Positions 1 through 7,265 are shown, counted from the stretch's first letter. The stretch is DNA of 19,033 nucleotides from Bacillota bacterium (GCA_023428885.1 JAEYWQ010000321.1:1-19033); one strand, 5' to 3'. The notes: generated by a model from the sequence alone, not told the origin. Program-made: numbers and translations.

Positions 1-2
1 TT

Positions 3-764
3 ATATCTAACTATATATATAATATTCTTACGAAAGAAGGAAGTATAGATAATAAGAAGAATACGAAGAAAAGCATACAATATAACTTTGAGAATAAGAA
101 AATATTATACAAAAAATATGAAGAGCAAGTGAATAATTATTTGTGTGAAATAAGGAGAGAATATCCAATACAATTTAAAGGAAATGAGACAATCGGTTCT
201 ATAGTAATGAATTGTAATCCTTTTACATTAGGACATAAGTATTTGGTAGAAAAGGCTAGTAAAGAGGTTGATGTCCTGTATGTATTTATTGTTCAAGAAA
301 ATAGATCTAATTTTAGTTATGAAGATCGCCTTAAAATGGTAAATGAGGGATTAAAGGATATTAGAAATGCATATATTCTTCCAAGTGGAGAATTCATTGT
401 TTCTTATCAAACATTTCCTGAATATTTCAACAGAGACATGTATAAGAACCATTATATTGAAAAGTGTCTTGACATAGAGATATTTGCAAATTTTATTGCA
501 CCAGAATTACATATTGCTATAAGATTTGTTGGTAATGAACCATATGATAATATTACTAGAGAATATAATCAATTAATGAAAAGAGAACTACCTTTATATA
601 ATATAAGTCTAAAAGAAATAAAAAGAAAAGAATCTAATGGAGTACCAATTAGTGCATCTTATGTGAGGAAACTATTACAAAAAAATGATTATGATACTAT
701 TAAGAAGATTGTACCTGATTCGACGTTTAATTATTTAAAAAGTAATTATCATTGGGTGAAATAA
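3..764 (+). CDS. Citrate lyase ligase (CitC)-like nucleotidyltransferase, 5' end outside window
   Basis: The frame is open from the first bases of the window, so the start lies upstream and only the C-terminal part is seen. A GTG at 129 would give 211 aa but has no convincing ribosome site. The segment VMNCNPFTLGHKYL is the nucleotide-binding T/HxGH signature as found in the C-terminal domain of [citrate (pro-3S)-lyase] ligase, and ISASYVRKLL near the C-terminus matches the family's second nucleotide-binding motif. CitC adenylates acetate to activate citrate lyase, but no citrate lyase subunits (citD/E/F) are visible here. Stand-alone homologues also occur beside glycan genes, so the true substrate is open. 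Stop at 762-764, 28 nt before the next gene, so the two may be co-transcribed. Confidence 0.8.
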   Translation: MSNYIYNILTKEGSIDNKKNTKKSIQYNFENKKILYKKYEEQVNNYLCEIRREYPIQFKGNETIGSIVMNCNPFTLGHKYLVEKASKEVDVLYVFIVQENRSNFSYEDRLKMVNEGLKDIRNAYILPSGEFIVSYQTFPEYFNRDMYKNHYIEKCLDIEIFANFIAPELHIAIRFVGNEPYDNITREYNQLMKRELPLYNISLKEIKRKESNGVPISASYVRKLLQKNDYDTIKKIVPDSTFNYLKSNYHWVK

Positions 765-792
765 AAGAACCCAGTTATAAGGGGGAGGATTC

Positions 793-1773
793 ATGTTTAA
801 GAAAATGAGGATTGAAAGTATTAAAAGGGTGTTTCGATACTCTAAAGTATTTATTATTCTTAGTATTATAATTTTATTGTTATTTGCCAGAGAAGGCTTC
901 ATAACATTGCGAGGACCAATCGATATTACATCTTTAGAAGTAGATGATTTAGAAAAACGATTCGTGAATGTAACAGCGAATGCTGCTTATGGGGTTTTTC
1001 GATATGATAGTATTTACGTTGGCCAATTTGCATTGGATTATATCATATTAGTTGATGGTATAGACAAATGCATAGGGGTGAAAGTACCAGAAGCAAAAGC
1101 AACGGAATTCGTTAATTTAAAGAACGATACGGAGAAAGCAATCAATCAAGGTAAAACAATAATTGATCATCCGATTAAACTTACTGGTGTGATTGACAAG
1201 ATGTCGGAGGAACAAAAGACTGTTTATCTTAAATTCATTAAGGATAGTGAGTTTAACACTCACGTAAATGGTAAATCAATTGATTATATTTTGACAATAA
1301 CGGAGAAACCATATGGGCAAGGTTATGTAAGATGGGCAATTTTTGGGGGAGCAATGCTTAGTGGTGTCATTCTTTGTCATATCTTGGGAGTGTTTGGCTT
1401 TTATCAGATATTGGTTAAGTTATTTTTAAAGAAAAAGAATCATGAGGAAAGAAAGGAAATTGAAACTGATTATCTAAATGCAGAAACTTTTTCTGGAGAA
1501 ATAAGAATTGGGAAGAAATATTCGTTTTTATATATTGGACCGATATCCGTTATATTAGAGAATAAAGATATCTCTTCTGTTTATTCGCAAAATTTGAGAT
1601 TTGAAATTAGTAAGACAATAAAAAAGCAGGAAGTATTCATACAAACGACAGATAACAGAAAATATAAATCCGTTATAGATGGATCTGGTAAGATACTTAC
1701 CTATTACAAAGAGCACTTTCCTCATATTGAAGTTGATATGTCACAGGATCGTAATTTATCAACATTTAGTTAG
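793..1773 (+). CDS. Two-helix membrane protein of unknown function
   Basis: This 326 aa protein starts at ATG 793 behind a GGGGGAGG ribosome site at 781-788. It has a hydrophobic segment at about residues 18-33 and a second at about 180-211, each followed or preceded by lysine and arginine. The 145 residues between them would sit outside the membrane and the C-terminal 115 residues, rich in charged and beta-forming residues, on the cytoplasmic side by the positive-inside rule. I do not recognise a catalytic motif. It follows the nucleotidyltransferase gene closely on the same strand. It could be a cell-envelope or signalling component; no function is claimed. Confidence 0.8.
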   Translation: MFKKMRIESIKRVFRYSKVFIILSIIILLLFAREGFITLRGPIDITSLEVDDLEKRFVNVTANAAYGVFRYDSIYVGQFALDYIILVDGIDKCIGVKVPEAKATEFVNLKNDTEKAINQGKTIIDHPIKLTGVIDKMSEEQKTVYLKFIKDSEFNTHVNGKSIDYILTITEKPYGQGYVRWAIFGGAMLSGVILCHILGVFGFYQILVKLFLKKKNHEERKEIETDYLNAETFSGEIRIGKKYSFLYIGPISVILENKDISSVYSQNLRFEISKTIKKQEVFIQTTDNRKYKSVIDGSGKILTYYKEHFPHIEVDMSQDRNLSTFS

Positions 1774-1968
1774 ATATTAATTTAGTTCGACATAGATTAC
1801 GTTAAACGATAATCAATAGGTGAAAAATCATGGAACTCTAATATACGTTTATATGTAATTTCGATTGTAAAGCAGTATCAGTTGGAAGTTAGTAAGTACG
1901 TATCTTCTCCCACTGGTTGTGAATCAATTGAAAAAGTCAAGGCGGATTATATTACACGCAAAGGTATT

Positions 1969-2090
1969 TTGGAATAAGTAGTATTTCTGGAATTAGAGAA
2001 ATGTATATTCCAAGGCACTAGAACCCTCTGCACTATGATTTAGAGTCATAGTCCCGATCGAATAGAGCCACTTTCACGGAAAGTGAGCCA
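1969..2090 (+). other. Run of inverted repeats upstream of the split zinc-ribbon gene
   Basis: The 388 bases between 1774 and 2161 hold no convincing gene. Three perfect inverted repeats lie in a row: TTGGAATA 1969-1976 with TATTCCAA 2007-2014; ACTATGA 2032-2038 with TCATAGT 2046-2052; CACTTTC 2069-2075 with GAAAGTG 2079-2085. The last is flanked by a direct repeat of GAGCCA (2066-2071 and 2085-2090). None is followed by a T-tract, so they are not obvious terminators. They may be regulator sites or folded RNA. Confidence 0.5.
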
Positions 2091-2107
2091 TTCATACATA
2101 TTTATCC

Positions 2108-2153
2108 TATAATGAAATTAGCACACATTAGTGTGACTATCATTACAGGAGGT
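2108..2153 (+). promoter_or_regulatory. -10 box, small hairpin and ribosome site of the zinc-ribbon gene
   Basis: TATAAT at 2108-2113 is a good -10 box, but the -35 region is weak. CACAC-ATTA-GTGTG (2122-2135) forms a perfect hairpin or operator just after the expected transcription start. AGGAGGT at 2147-2153 lies 8 nt before the ATG at 2162. Confidence 0.5.
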
Positions 2154-2161
2154 CGATAATT

Positions 2162-2338
2162 ATGGTTAATTATTTAACTGTTGAGAACAATAAAGACATA
2201 AATCGTAAGAATTTAATAAAGTCCCTGAATGCAACAGTAGAAGAGAAGAGAAATGGAGCAAAATGTTGCCAATGTGGGAGTCCAATCTGGGCAGCGGGTA
2301 GTGCAATTACTGGGATGCATATGTGCTTTGTTTGGTAA
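2162..2338 (+). pseudogene. Small zinc-ribbon protein gene, 5' fragment interrupted by IS66
   Basis: ATG 2162 with a strong ribosome site opens a 58-codon frame whose stop (2336-2338) is supplied by the insertion sequence. The native part ends at 2334. It contains CCQC followed 18 residues later by MCFVW. Joining codons up to the target duplication to the sequence after the right end of the IS continues the same frame as CFVC-ITLEADDSEDYEIE and stops at 5187. The restored product is 72 aa with two CxxC pairs, a zinc-ribbon pattern. The family is not recognised by name. The interrupted form would make a protein lacking the last cysteine, so it is probably inactive. Confidence 0.85.
2327..2334. 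repeat. Target site duplication, left copy (TTTGTTTG)
   Basis: The eight bases TTTGTTTG directly before the left IS66 terminus are repeated exactly at 5134-5141 directly after the right terminus. Eight bp is the usual duplication length of IS66 elements. Confidence 0.95.
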
Positions 2339-2358
2339 ACGGTAAACCACTCGTACCG
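2335..2358. repeat. IS66 left terminal inverted repeat
   Basis: The first 15 bases match the right terminus perfectly as an inverted repeat. After three mismatches a further five (GTACC) match. The GTAA.CG start is close to the GTAAGCG start typical of IS66 termini. Confidence 0.9.
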
Positions 2359-2359
2359 T

Positions 2360-2391
2360 CCTAAAAGATAAGCCGCACTTTCATGCGGCCT
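2360..2391 (-). terminator. Terminator after tnpC
   Basis: On the minus strand GCCGCA-TGAAAG-TGCGGC (plus-strand 2372-2389) forms a 6 bp GC-rich stem followed by TTATCTTTT. It lies just past the tnpC stop and inside the left end of the element. Confidence 0.6.
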
Positions 2392-2393
2392 GG

Positions 2394-3998
2394 TTACTTG
2401 GTTACTTTTTTACATTCCTTTGGCAGTTTATCTGACCAAGGAAGCAGATCTTCAATAAAACTTGTGTTTGTATCATCCAGATGCTCTGGAATCTCAGTCA
2501 AAAGGTAATTGAAGTACTCATAAGGTTTCAGGTTGTTTGCCTTTGCTGTTTCAGCAATACTATACACGATAGCGCTTGATTTCGCTCCGGCAATGGTATC
2601 AATCATGACCCAGTTCTTTTTGCCAATACAAAAGCCTCGAATGGTTCTTTCGGCAGCATTGTTATCGATTGGGACCTCTCCATCGGAAAGGAATGCCATA
2701 AGATATTTCTCCTGATTGATGGAATACTGTAAGCCTTTATGAGTTTTGCTGTCTCTTAATACGTGTGGCTCAGTTTTATAAACCCACGTGAAGTAGGCCT
2801 CGACAAGAGGCTTCACTATTAACTGACGTTGTTCATAACGTTCTTTCGAAGATAAATCCTTGAGTTTACCTTCTTCGCGATAGATGGCTTGAATCATGAT
2901 CAAAGCCTTGTTTGCAGTGCAGGTTTTCTGCTCAGACTTCTTCATCGCTTTTAATGCTTCATCAAATCGGCGACGCGCATGAGCCCAACATCCTGCAATG
3001 GTCAAGTCTTCGCGCTCATTCTCAATGGTGTGATAAACCTGATATCCATCCGTAACGCAAACACCCTTGAAATTCTTGAGGAATTCTCTCGGGTGGCTTG
3101 CATTGCGAGTCTTTTGATACTCGTATAATACAATCGGATGATTGGTAGACAAATGTCCGGTGCGGTAAACCCACATGTAACTTTTGGAACCGGCTTCTCG
3201 GCCATCCTTGTTTACAAGACAGGGCGTTTCATCCGCCTGGATTACATGATGATTATACATTGCTTTATGCATGTAATCATACACTACAGCAAGATAACGA
3301 TCTGCACATTGAATTACCCAATTGGCCATAGTCTGTCTGGAGATGTTGATTCCATTGCGGTTGTACTCAGCTTCAATTCTGTTAAGAGGAGCCGCATTTA
3401 CATACTTGGCATTTAGGATTCCGGCAACGGTACTTGCAGACGCAAGACTGTTGTTTAGAAGTTTCTTTGGATGGTTTGCTTTTACCATTCGTTCAGACTT
3501 TACACCCGAATAAACAGCTATATGATGTTCTTCAACCTCAACTTTTGCTGGGGTATAGTGATAGCGTTTGTAGATTTCATCCGGAAGGCGCTTCCATTTT
3601 TCATCGCTGTAAAACCTGTGAAGTTCTTCCTCTGTCATTTCGTGCGGAATCACTTTAACTGGAAAACCGCTGATATCAGCTTCGCGTTTTCCTTTGGTCT
3701 TTTTGCCACGAACCGTAACGATTTCTTCTTCTATAACCTCCTCTTCAGAAGCAACTGCTTCAACTTCATTGAAGACAAGAAGTTCTTCGCCATCAAAGCG
3801 AAAAGAAAGCTGGTTCGCAGATTCTGTTTTTTCAGTCGAACGACCAAAACGACGACGATTCATGTCAGACATCTGTTCCAGTAAAAGCTGCAGTTTATGA
3901 TCGATATCCTTTAGCTGTTCCTGCTGATGTAAAAACAATGTAATCAGTGTTGCTTTGTCAAAACTATTCAGTTGTTCTTCTGTGAATTGTACCGACAT
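2394..3998 (-). CDS. tnpC: IS66 family transposase TnpC
   Basis: The 534 aa DDE transposase catalyses cutting and joining of the IS66 ends. The start is taken at ATG 3998 (MSVQFTEEQL) because GGAGGGAG lies just before it; a frame 13 codons longer has no such site. The N-terminus is a coiled, glutamine-rich segment followed by the RRRFGRSTEK motif of the zinc-finger/IS66 N-terminal region. The catalytic acids fit D256 (QADETPCLV), D317 (VTDGYQVYH) and E450 (NNAAERTIR), with the conserved GCWAHARRRF between the last two. Length and motif order match full-length family members. It is separated from tnpB by 274 nt, which is longer than in most IS66 elements. Confidence 0.97.
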   Translation of the reverse strand: MSVQFTEEQLNSFDKATLITLFLHQQEQLKDIDHKLQLLLEQMSDMNRRRFGRSTEKTESANQLSFRFDGEELLVFNEVEAVASEEEVIEEEIVTVRGKKTKGKREADISGFPVKVIPHEMTEEELHRFYSDEKWKRLPDEIYKRYHYTPAKVEVEEHHIAVYSGVKSERMVKANHPKKLLNNSLASASTVAGILNAKYVNAAPLNRIEAEYNRNGINISRQTMANWVIQCADRYLAVVYDYMHKAMYNHHVIQADETPCLVNKDGREAGSKSYMWVYRTGHLSTNHPIVLYEYQKTRNASHPREFLKNFKGVCVTDGYQVYHTIENEREDLTIAGCWAHARRRFDEALKAMKKSEQKTCTANKALIMIQAIYREEGKLKDLSSKERYEQRQLIVKPLVEAYFTWVYKTEPHVLRDSKTHKGLQYSINQEKYLMAFLSDGEVPIDNNAAERTIRGFCIGKKNWVMIDTIAGAKSSAIVYSIAETAKANNLKPYEYFNYLLTEIPEHLDDTNTSFIEDLLPWSDKLPKECKKVTK

Positions 3999-4272
3999 GA
4001 TAGCTCCCTCCATCTTTATGGAACTATTATACCCCAATGGACTTACATTTGCGAATTCTATCGATTATGGAATTCGGCATAATGCCTATGGTTTATATCT
4101 TCACAGAGCCTATATATGAAAGGCCGATAAACAAGCCATTTCAATTGAATTATAGTTAATTACAGGGCGCTTATGACTCTTTTAGAGTTATATATCATGC
4201 TCCATTCAGCGAATAAATAGGTACTTTTTGTCCCTTGATGCATGATAAAAAATTTCTCTGTTTTACACAAAA

Positions 4273-4635
4273 CTACACGATTTCCTTAGGCTCTTTCAGA
4301 TTGGAAATCGGATGCTTGGACACAATCGATAATCCCTGCATTAGCATATGGTATTGCTCAGAAGTAATAGAAAGAGCTTCCTCCGTATTTCGTGGCCATG
4401 TGAAAGCTCCGACTTCAAGACGCTTGTAAAGAAGTAAAAATCCATCACCTTCCCAAACAAGTCCTTTTATCTTGGTAGCTCTGCGGCCACAAAACAAAAA
4501 CAGAGTATCCTTATCAAATGGATCAAGTTCAAAATGAAACTTGATATGCGATGCCAGACCATCAATTCCTTGCCTGAGGTCAGTGTATCCGGTCGCAATG
4601 TAAATTTTTTTGAAGCCAGTAGTATCATTCAACAT
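4273..4635 (-). CDS. tnpB: IS66 accessory protein TnpB (Orf2)
   Basis: This 120 aa protein is the conserved IS66 Orf2 required for transposition, of unknown biochemical role. Diagnostic segments are IYIATGYTDLRQGIDGLA, LFLFCGRRATKIKGLVWEG and GFLLLYKRLEVGAFTWPR. The start is taken at ATG 4635 (MLNDTTGF), with GGAG about 9 nt upstream; a TTG five codons earlier is less likely. It overlaps the end of tnpA by 11 nt, so translation is probably coupled. Confidence 0.95.
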   Translation of the reverse strand: MLNDTTGFKKIYIATGYTDLRQGIDGLASHIKFHFELDPFDKDTLFLFCGRRATKIKGLVWEGDGFLLLYKRLEVGAFTWPRNTEEALSITSEQYHMLMQGLSIVSKHPISNLKEPKEIV

Positions 4636-5017
4636 GGCTAAGTGCTCCAAAAAGCTTTATCAAAAATGCCTCCGATACATCCTCATGTAACTCGATTTTT
4701 GCTTTTCCACATAAAATCAAGATAGGCTCAGATGATGAATCCTGAAGTGGCTTAAGTTCTACGAAAGCAGGTTCAGCAGCTACAAGTGGAATAACTTCAT
4801 TCGTTGCCGTAACAGTTGACAACTGTGTCTCCATTTGTTCCACACATAAATCCATTACTTTGAGGTAGTGCTGATAATGTGTGGAATACTTAATGCCGTG
4901 TAAGCTACACCATTGACCAACGGACATCCCATTGGGACGATTCTTACAATCTTGGACTTCTTGAATCCACTTGAGGTGTCGGGCATTTTTAGCCAGGGTA
5001 ACTGATTTCGATTTCAT
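4625..5017 (-). CDS. tnpA: IS66 accessory protein TnpA (Orf1)
   Basis: This is the first gene of the IS66 operon, 130 aa. The N-terminal part has the helix-turn-helix-like IS66 TnpA signature (WIQEVQDCKNRPNGMSVGQW followed by CSLHGIKYSTHYQH), thought to bind DNA. The start is taken at ATG 5017 (MKSKSV) because GGAGG at 5022-5028 fits it; an ATG four codons upstream overlaps that site. A long palindrome lies just upstream. The stop overlaps tnpB. Confidence 0.92.
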   Translation of the reverse strand: MKSKSVTLAKNARHLKWIQEVQDCKNRPNGMSVGQWCSLHGIKYSTHYQHYLKVMDLCVEQMETQLSTVTATNEVIPLVAAEPAFVELKPLQDSSSEPILILCGKAKIELHEDVSEAFLIKLFGALSHVE

Positions 5018-5034
5018 GATAACCTCCATATCTG

Positions 5035-5060
5035 TCTACAGACTCTGCAGAGTCCGTAGA
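5035..5060 (-). promoter_or_regulatory. 26 nt palindrome directly upstream of tnpA
   Basis: TCTAC-a-GACTCTGCAGAGTC-c-GTAGA is a near-perfect palindrome 18 nt before the tnpA start. In RNA it would form a hairpin next to the ribosome site. Such a hairpin could limit transposase expression caused by read-through transcription from outside, as in other insertion sequences. Seen in sequence; role inferred. Confidence 0.55.
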
Positions 5061-5109
5061 GTCTACTTTTATGATATAGAGATTATCTCATAACTTAGTC
5101 ATGTGTACG

Positions 5110-5133
5110 AGGTACATATGGTTTACCGTTTAC
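5110..5133. repeat. IS66 right terminal inverted repeat
   Basis: This is the inverted partner of the left terminus, with 15 terminal bases identical and a second block of five. It is followed at once by the right copy of the target duplication. Confidence 0.9.
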
Positions 5134-5187
5134 TTTGTTTGTATAACACTGGAAGCAGATGATAGCGAAGATTACGAGATAGAGTAA
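5134..5187 (+). pseudogene. Small zinc-ribbon protein gene, 3' fragment
   Basis: The right target duplication and the following bases continue the frame of the interrupted gene: CFVC then ITLEADDSEDYEIE and TAA at 5185-5187. The acidic tail and the second CxxC complete the zinc ribbon begun at 2162. It has no start of its own. Confidence 0.85.
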
Positions 5188-5209
5188 AACGTGATAGAGT
5201 AAAAAGAGC

Positions 5210-5256
5210 GGAACTTTTCATTGTGAAATACTTGAGAAAAGTTCCTTCTGTTTTTA
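5210..5256 (+). terminator. Rho-independent terminator of the zinc-ribbon gene
   Basis: A perfect 10 bp stem, GGAACTTTTC (5210-5219) with GAAAAGTTCC (5236-5245), is followed by TTCTGTTTTTA. It sits 22 nt after the stop of the restored zinc-ribbon gene, which supports that gene having once been a single unit. Confidence 0.8.
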
Positions 5257-5270
5257 TAGTAAAGGTAAGG

Positions 5271-5299
5271 TTGACACGTAACATTTTAGAATATAAGAT
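5271..5299 (+). promoter_or_regulatory. Candidate promoter now facing IS remnants
   Basis: TTGACA (5271-5276), 17 nt, TAAGAT (5294-5299). The IS66-type left end begins seven bases later, so whatever this promoter served has been displaced or lost. Confidence 0.5.
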
Positions 5300-5305
5300 T
5301 ATATC

Positions 5306-5540
5306 GTAAGCGCCTAATAATCTACCCGTTTCGACTATAGTAGATTTTTGAATTATAATTGTAACCAAATAAGTGGAGCGTTTTACTTCCACCTCTCCAA
5401 ATCTGATTTGGAAGTTGGATCATTTCACTCCAGATTGGAAGGTTACAATTATGCGACAGCATTACAAACACTACAGCAATGACTAAAAGAGACGTCTGAT
5501 TATGAAGTGTCGCCAAAGTGGCATGTCAGACTACCAATTG
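5306..5540 (+). mobile_element. IS66-type left-end remnant 1 with folded leader
   Basis: GTAAGCGCC at 5306 matches the usual IS66 terminus, and the following AATAATCTACC matches remnant 2 at 5662. The leader after it folds well. ATAATTGTAACC (5355-5366) pairs perfectly with GGTTACAATTAT (5441-5452). Between them lie three smaller hairpins: GTGGAG/TTCCAC, CCAAATC/GATTTGG and TGGA/TCCA. No transposase frame survives here. A further inverted repeat, GTCTGA/TCAGAC, ends near 5531. Confidence 0.6.
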
Positions 5541-5600
5541 TTGATTGTCAAGTAAAATTGACCCACTTTTTTATTTAAATCTGACCCACCTTACTTCTCA
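5541..5600. repeat. TGACCCAC repeats, possible end of another insertion sequence
   Basis: TGACCCAC occurs at 5559-5566 and again at 5582-5589, in an AT-rich setting with a TGTCAAGTAAAATTGACCC-type start. This resembles the terminal repeats of some clostridial insertion sequences, possibly IS21-like. No gene goes with it. The assignment is uncertain. Confidence 0.3.
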
Positions 5601-5661
5601 TAAACAGGTGGATCAGAAGTCGATTGATGGCCTATGCGCTATCATTCAGGATACATTGAGA

Positions 5662-6045
5662 GTAAGCGCGACATAATCTACCGTCGTGCCATTTGATGTT
5701 CTTTGCTGTAAGATTAGGATAGTTGGAGTATTTTACTCTTAGTTCTGATCTTGAACAGCAAAAGTTGTAGCATTTCACTGCTAATTAGTTTCAAACTTTT
5801 GTATCATTTTACTCCAAACTTTTTTTGGAGGATTTTTATCGTATGACAAAAGCTCAAAAAGATGAATTCTGGATGAACTGCATCCAGCAGTGTCGCGTTA
5901 GCGGATTATCGGATTATGCTTGGTGTAACAAGAATGGTATATCTATAAGCTCTTTTTACTACAATATCAAGCGGCTGCGAAGTAAAGCACAGACAGAGCT
6001 GACCAGAGAATATGATACATTTGGTCTAGCTTATGTCATCCCTCA
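5662..6045 (+). mobile_element. Truncated IS66-type element, remnant 2
   Basis: The left terminus GTAAGCGCGACATAATCTACC at 5662 is homologous to remnant 1. It is followed by a folded leader and the start of a tnpA gene. TTTGCTGT and ACAGCAAA enclose GAGTA-TTT-TACTC, then TAGCA-TTTCAC-TGCTA sits inside CAAAAGTT/AACTTTTG. The element stops around 6045, where the immA gene of the opposite strand ends. tnpB, tnpC and the right end are missing. Confidence 0.7.
5813..5832 (+). promoter_or_regulatory. Hairpin covering the tnpA-fragment ribosome site
   Basis: CTCCAAA pairs perfectly with TTTGGAG across a short pyrimidine loop. The 3' arm is the GGAGG ribosome site of the tnpA fragment at 5843, so the hairpin would hold translation down. 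Role inferred. Confidence 0.5.
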
Positions 6046-6133
6046 ATGTATTAGCAAATATGAGAATTATCAACTCCATAAGCTCCTAAGTCCTCTTTCA
6101 AAAAATGAGACTTACCAATTTGCATATCATTGA
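5843..6133 (+). pseudogene. tnpA: Truncated IS66 TnpA fragment
   Basis: From ATG 5843 the first 45 residues (DEFWMNCIQQCRVSGLSDYA, then WCNKNGISISSFYYNIKRLR) match the helix-turn-helix region of IS66 TnpA. This sequence differs from the intact tnpA at 4625, so it belongs to another IS66 subgroup. After about residue 65 the similarity is lost, and the last 28 codons are simply the complement of the immA 3' end. The protein is therefore a chimera created by truncation and is unlikely to work. Confidence 0.8.
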
Positions 6134-6605
6134 TACGATAACCCTTTGTTTTTAGGATTGCAAATTTGAAATCAAGTAGAGCTGCAGGGACATTTAAAAT
6201 ACTTGCTGTTTCAAAAAAAGTATATTCGTTTAATGTTTCTAGAACGCTATTGTCTTCTAGTAGAAGCTCAGCTGCGAATAGATTTGCTTCGTATTCCATA
6301 GGCTTATCAGCTCTTTTTTCTAATAATTCTAATTCCTGAAAGCCGGACATCATGGCAACTTTTCTATGAAGCGTACCATGACCAAGTTCGTGGGCAATCA
6401 GTATCGGACGGAATAATTCCATGATATTCTCATCAATCACTATATTATTAATACGTGATTGATAGAAGTAGTAGGCTTTCAGTTTCGGATGTAAATCGAT
6501 ATAGTGCAATTTATAGTCCAGGACTTCACAGATAACGAAGGGATCACGACTACCTGCTTTCTTAACCAGAGCGTCTACCGCTTTAACAATAAAGTCAATT
6601 GTCAT
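6051..6605 (-). CDS. immA: ImmA/IrrE-type metallopeptidase
   Basis: This 184 aa protein has the zinc-binding HELGH at residues 72-76 and a third ligand candidate, E106, in YEANLFAAELLL, the layout of the ImmA/IrrE family (COG2856). In ICEBs1 of Bacillus, ImmA cleaves the repressor ImmR and so induces the element; the same job is inferred here because the next gene upstream is an ImmR-like repressor. The start at ATG 6605 has AAGGAAG about 10 nt upstream. The 68 nt before it contain the palindrome CTATTATAATAG and could hold a second promoter. Its 3' end touches a truncated IS66 remnant, but all catalytic residues are kept. Confidence 0.92.
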   Translation of the reverse strand: MTIDFIVKAVDALVKKAGSRDPFVICEVLDYKLHYIDLHPKLKAYYFYQSRINNIVIDENIMELFRPILIAHELGHGTLHRKVAMMSGFQELELLEKRADKPMEYEANLFAAELLLEDNSVLETLNEYTFFETASILNVPAALLDFKFAILKTKGYRINDMQIGKSHFLKEDLGAYGVDNSHIC

Positions 6606-6673
6606 TAGGTATCACTTCCTTCAAAAATATTTTGGTATTTTGCTATTATAATAGTAGCGAAAATGCTGTCCTA

Positions 6674-7129
6674 TTAAACGGACTCGTCGATTGGCGGTTT
6701 CTTTTTTTTCTTTCTGGAGAACTTTTCAGATGCTTCTTTCTTTGATGAAATATATACCTGCATTAACGATTGCATAAATATTTCCTTTGCGTCATCGTCA
6801 AGATCTCCACCAGCGAAAAGTGCACCGGCACGGTCTAACACATCTTTTGCCTCTTTTGCTCCTTTGTAACCGAATTTATCTTTAACAGTATCAATAAAGT
6901 CTTCATTCTCAATATTCTTCTGCCTATCAGCTTCGTCATCATCTACCAGATAAGATACAGATACTTTCAATGCCTCTGCTAGTTTCTTAATATTGCTTTT
7001 TCTCGGGAGTGTATTTAGCTGTTCATAAGTATAGAGAGAACGCTCTGATATACCGGTTATAGCAGCAAGCTCCGTCTGGGAAAGATTTTTTAATAATCGT
7101 GCTTCTTTCACTTTTTCACCAAAAGTCAT
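6674..7129 (-). CDS. immR: ImmR-like XRE repressor
   Basis: This 151 aa protein has an N-terminal XRE helix-turn-helix at residues 3-58 (FGEKVKEARLLKNLSQTELA, with recognition helix SERSLYTYEQLNTLPRK), then an acidic linker and a helical tail ending in a lysine-rich segment. It lies upstream of and in line with the ImmA-type protease, the arrangement of ICEBs1. It probably represses the divergent rightward promoter and its own promoter by binding the AACTTCYGATTA repeats at 7168-7301, and is removed by ImmA. The stop is 68 nt before the immA start. Confidence 0.88.
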   Translation of the reverse strand: MTFGEKVKEARLLKNLSQTELAAITGISERSLYTYEQLNTLPRKSNIKKLAEALKVSVSYLVDDDEADRQKNIENEDFIDTVKDKFGYKGAKEAKDVLDRAGALFAGGDLDDDAKEIFMQSLMQVYISSKKEASEKFSRKKKKKPPIDESV

Positions 7130-7183
7130 AGTGTTACCTTCTTTCTAGGAAGAAAATTATTTTTTGCAACTTCCGATTAAGCA

Positions 7184-7211
7184 TTGACAAACTTCTTTCA
7201 AGTGGTATAAT
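7184..7211 (+). promoter_or_regulatory. Rightward promoter of the control region
   Basis: TTGACA (7184-7189), 16 nt, TATAAT (7206-7211): both hexamers are perfect. Operator repeats lie before, within and after it, so it is probably the lytic or induction promoter controlled by ImmR. The sequence just downstream no longer has a long open gene. Confidence 0.8.
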
Positions 7212-7236
7212 CAAGTTGTTGAGTAACTTCTGATTA

Positions 7237-7265
7237 ATCATAAATCAAAACTTCCGAATTGTCAA
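7237..7265 (-). promoter_or_regulatory. Leftward promoter of immR
   Basis: On the minus strand TTGACA (complement of 7260-7265), 17 nt, TATGAT (complement of 7237-7242). Operator repeats at 7225 and 7249 overlap it, which suggests autoregulation of the repressor. Confidence 0.7.

Larger units (their letters stand above)
2335..5133 (-). mobile_element. Complete IS66-family insertion sequence, 2799 bp
   Basis: The element is bounded by inverted termini beginning GTAAACGGTAAACCA (left) and its complement (right), and by a perfect 8 bp target duplication. It carries the three-gene set tnpA-tnpB-tnpC, all intact and all on the minus strand. The DDE residues of the transposase are present. The intact genes, near-identical termini and perfect duplication indicate a recent, probably still active insertion. 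It split a small zinc-ribbon gene. Confidence 0.97.

Noticed and set aside
1813..1977. 54-codon open frame on the plus strand with protein-like composition
   Set aside because: It has no start codon with a ribosome site and no family match; it may be a gene remnant but cannot be supported.
2533..3900. Several open frames on the plus strand opposite the transposase
   Set aside because: They are shadows of tnpC, without ribosome sites or recognisable products.
5123..5516. Two overlapping minus-strand open frames right of the IS66
   Set aside because: They cross the IS terminus, the target duplication, a terminator and an IS remnant, so they cannot be genes.
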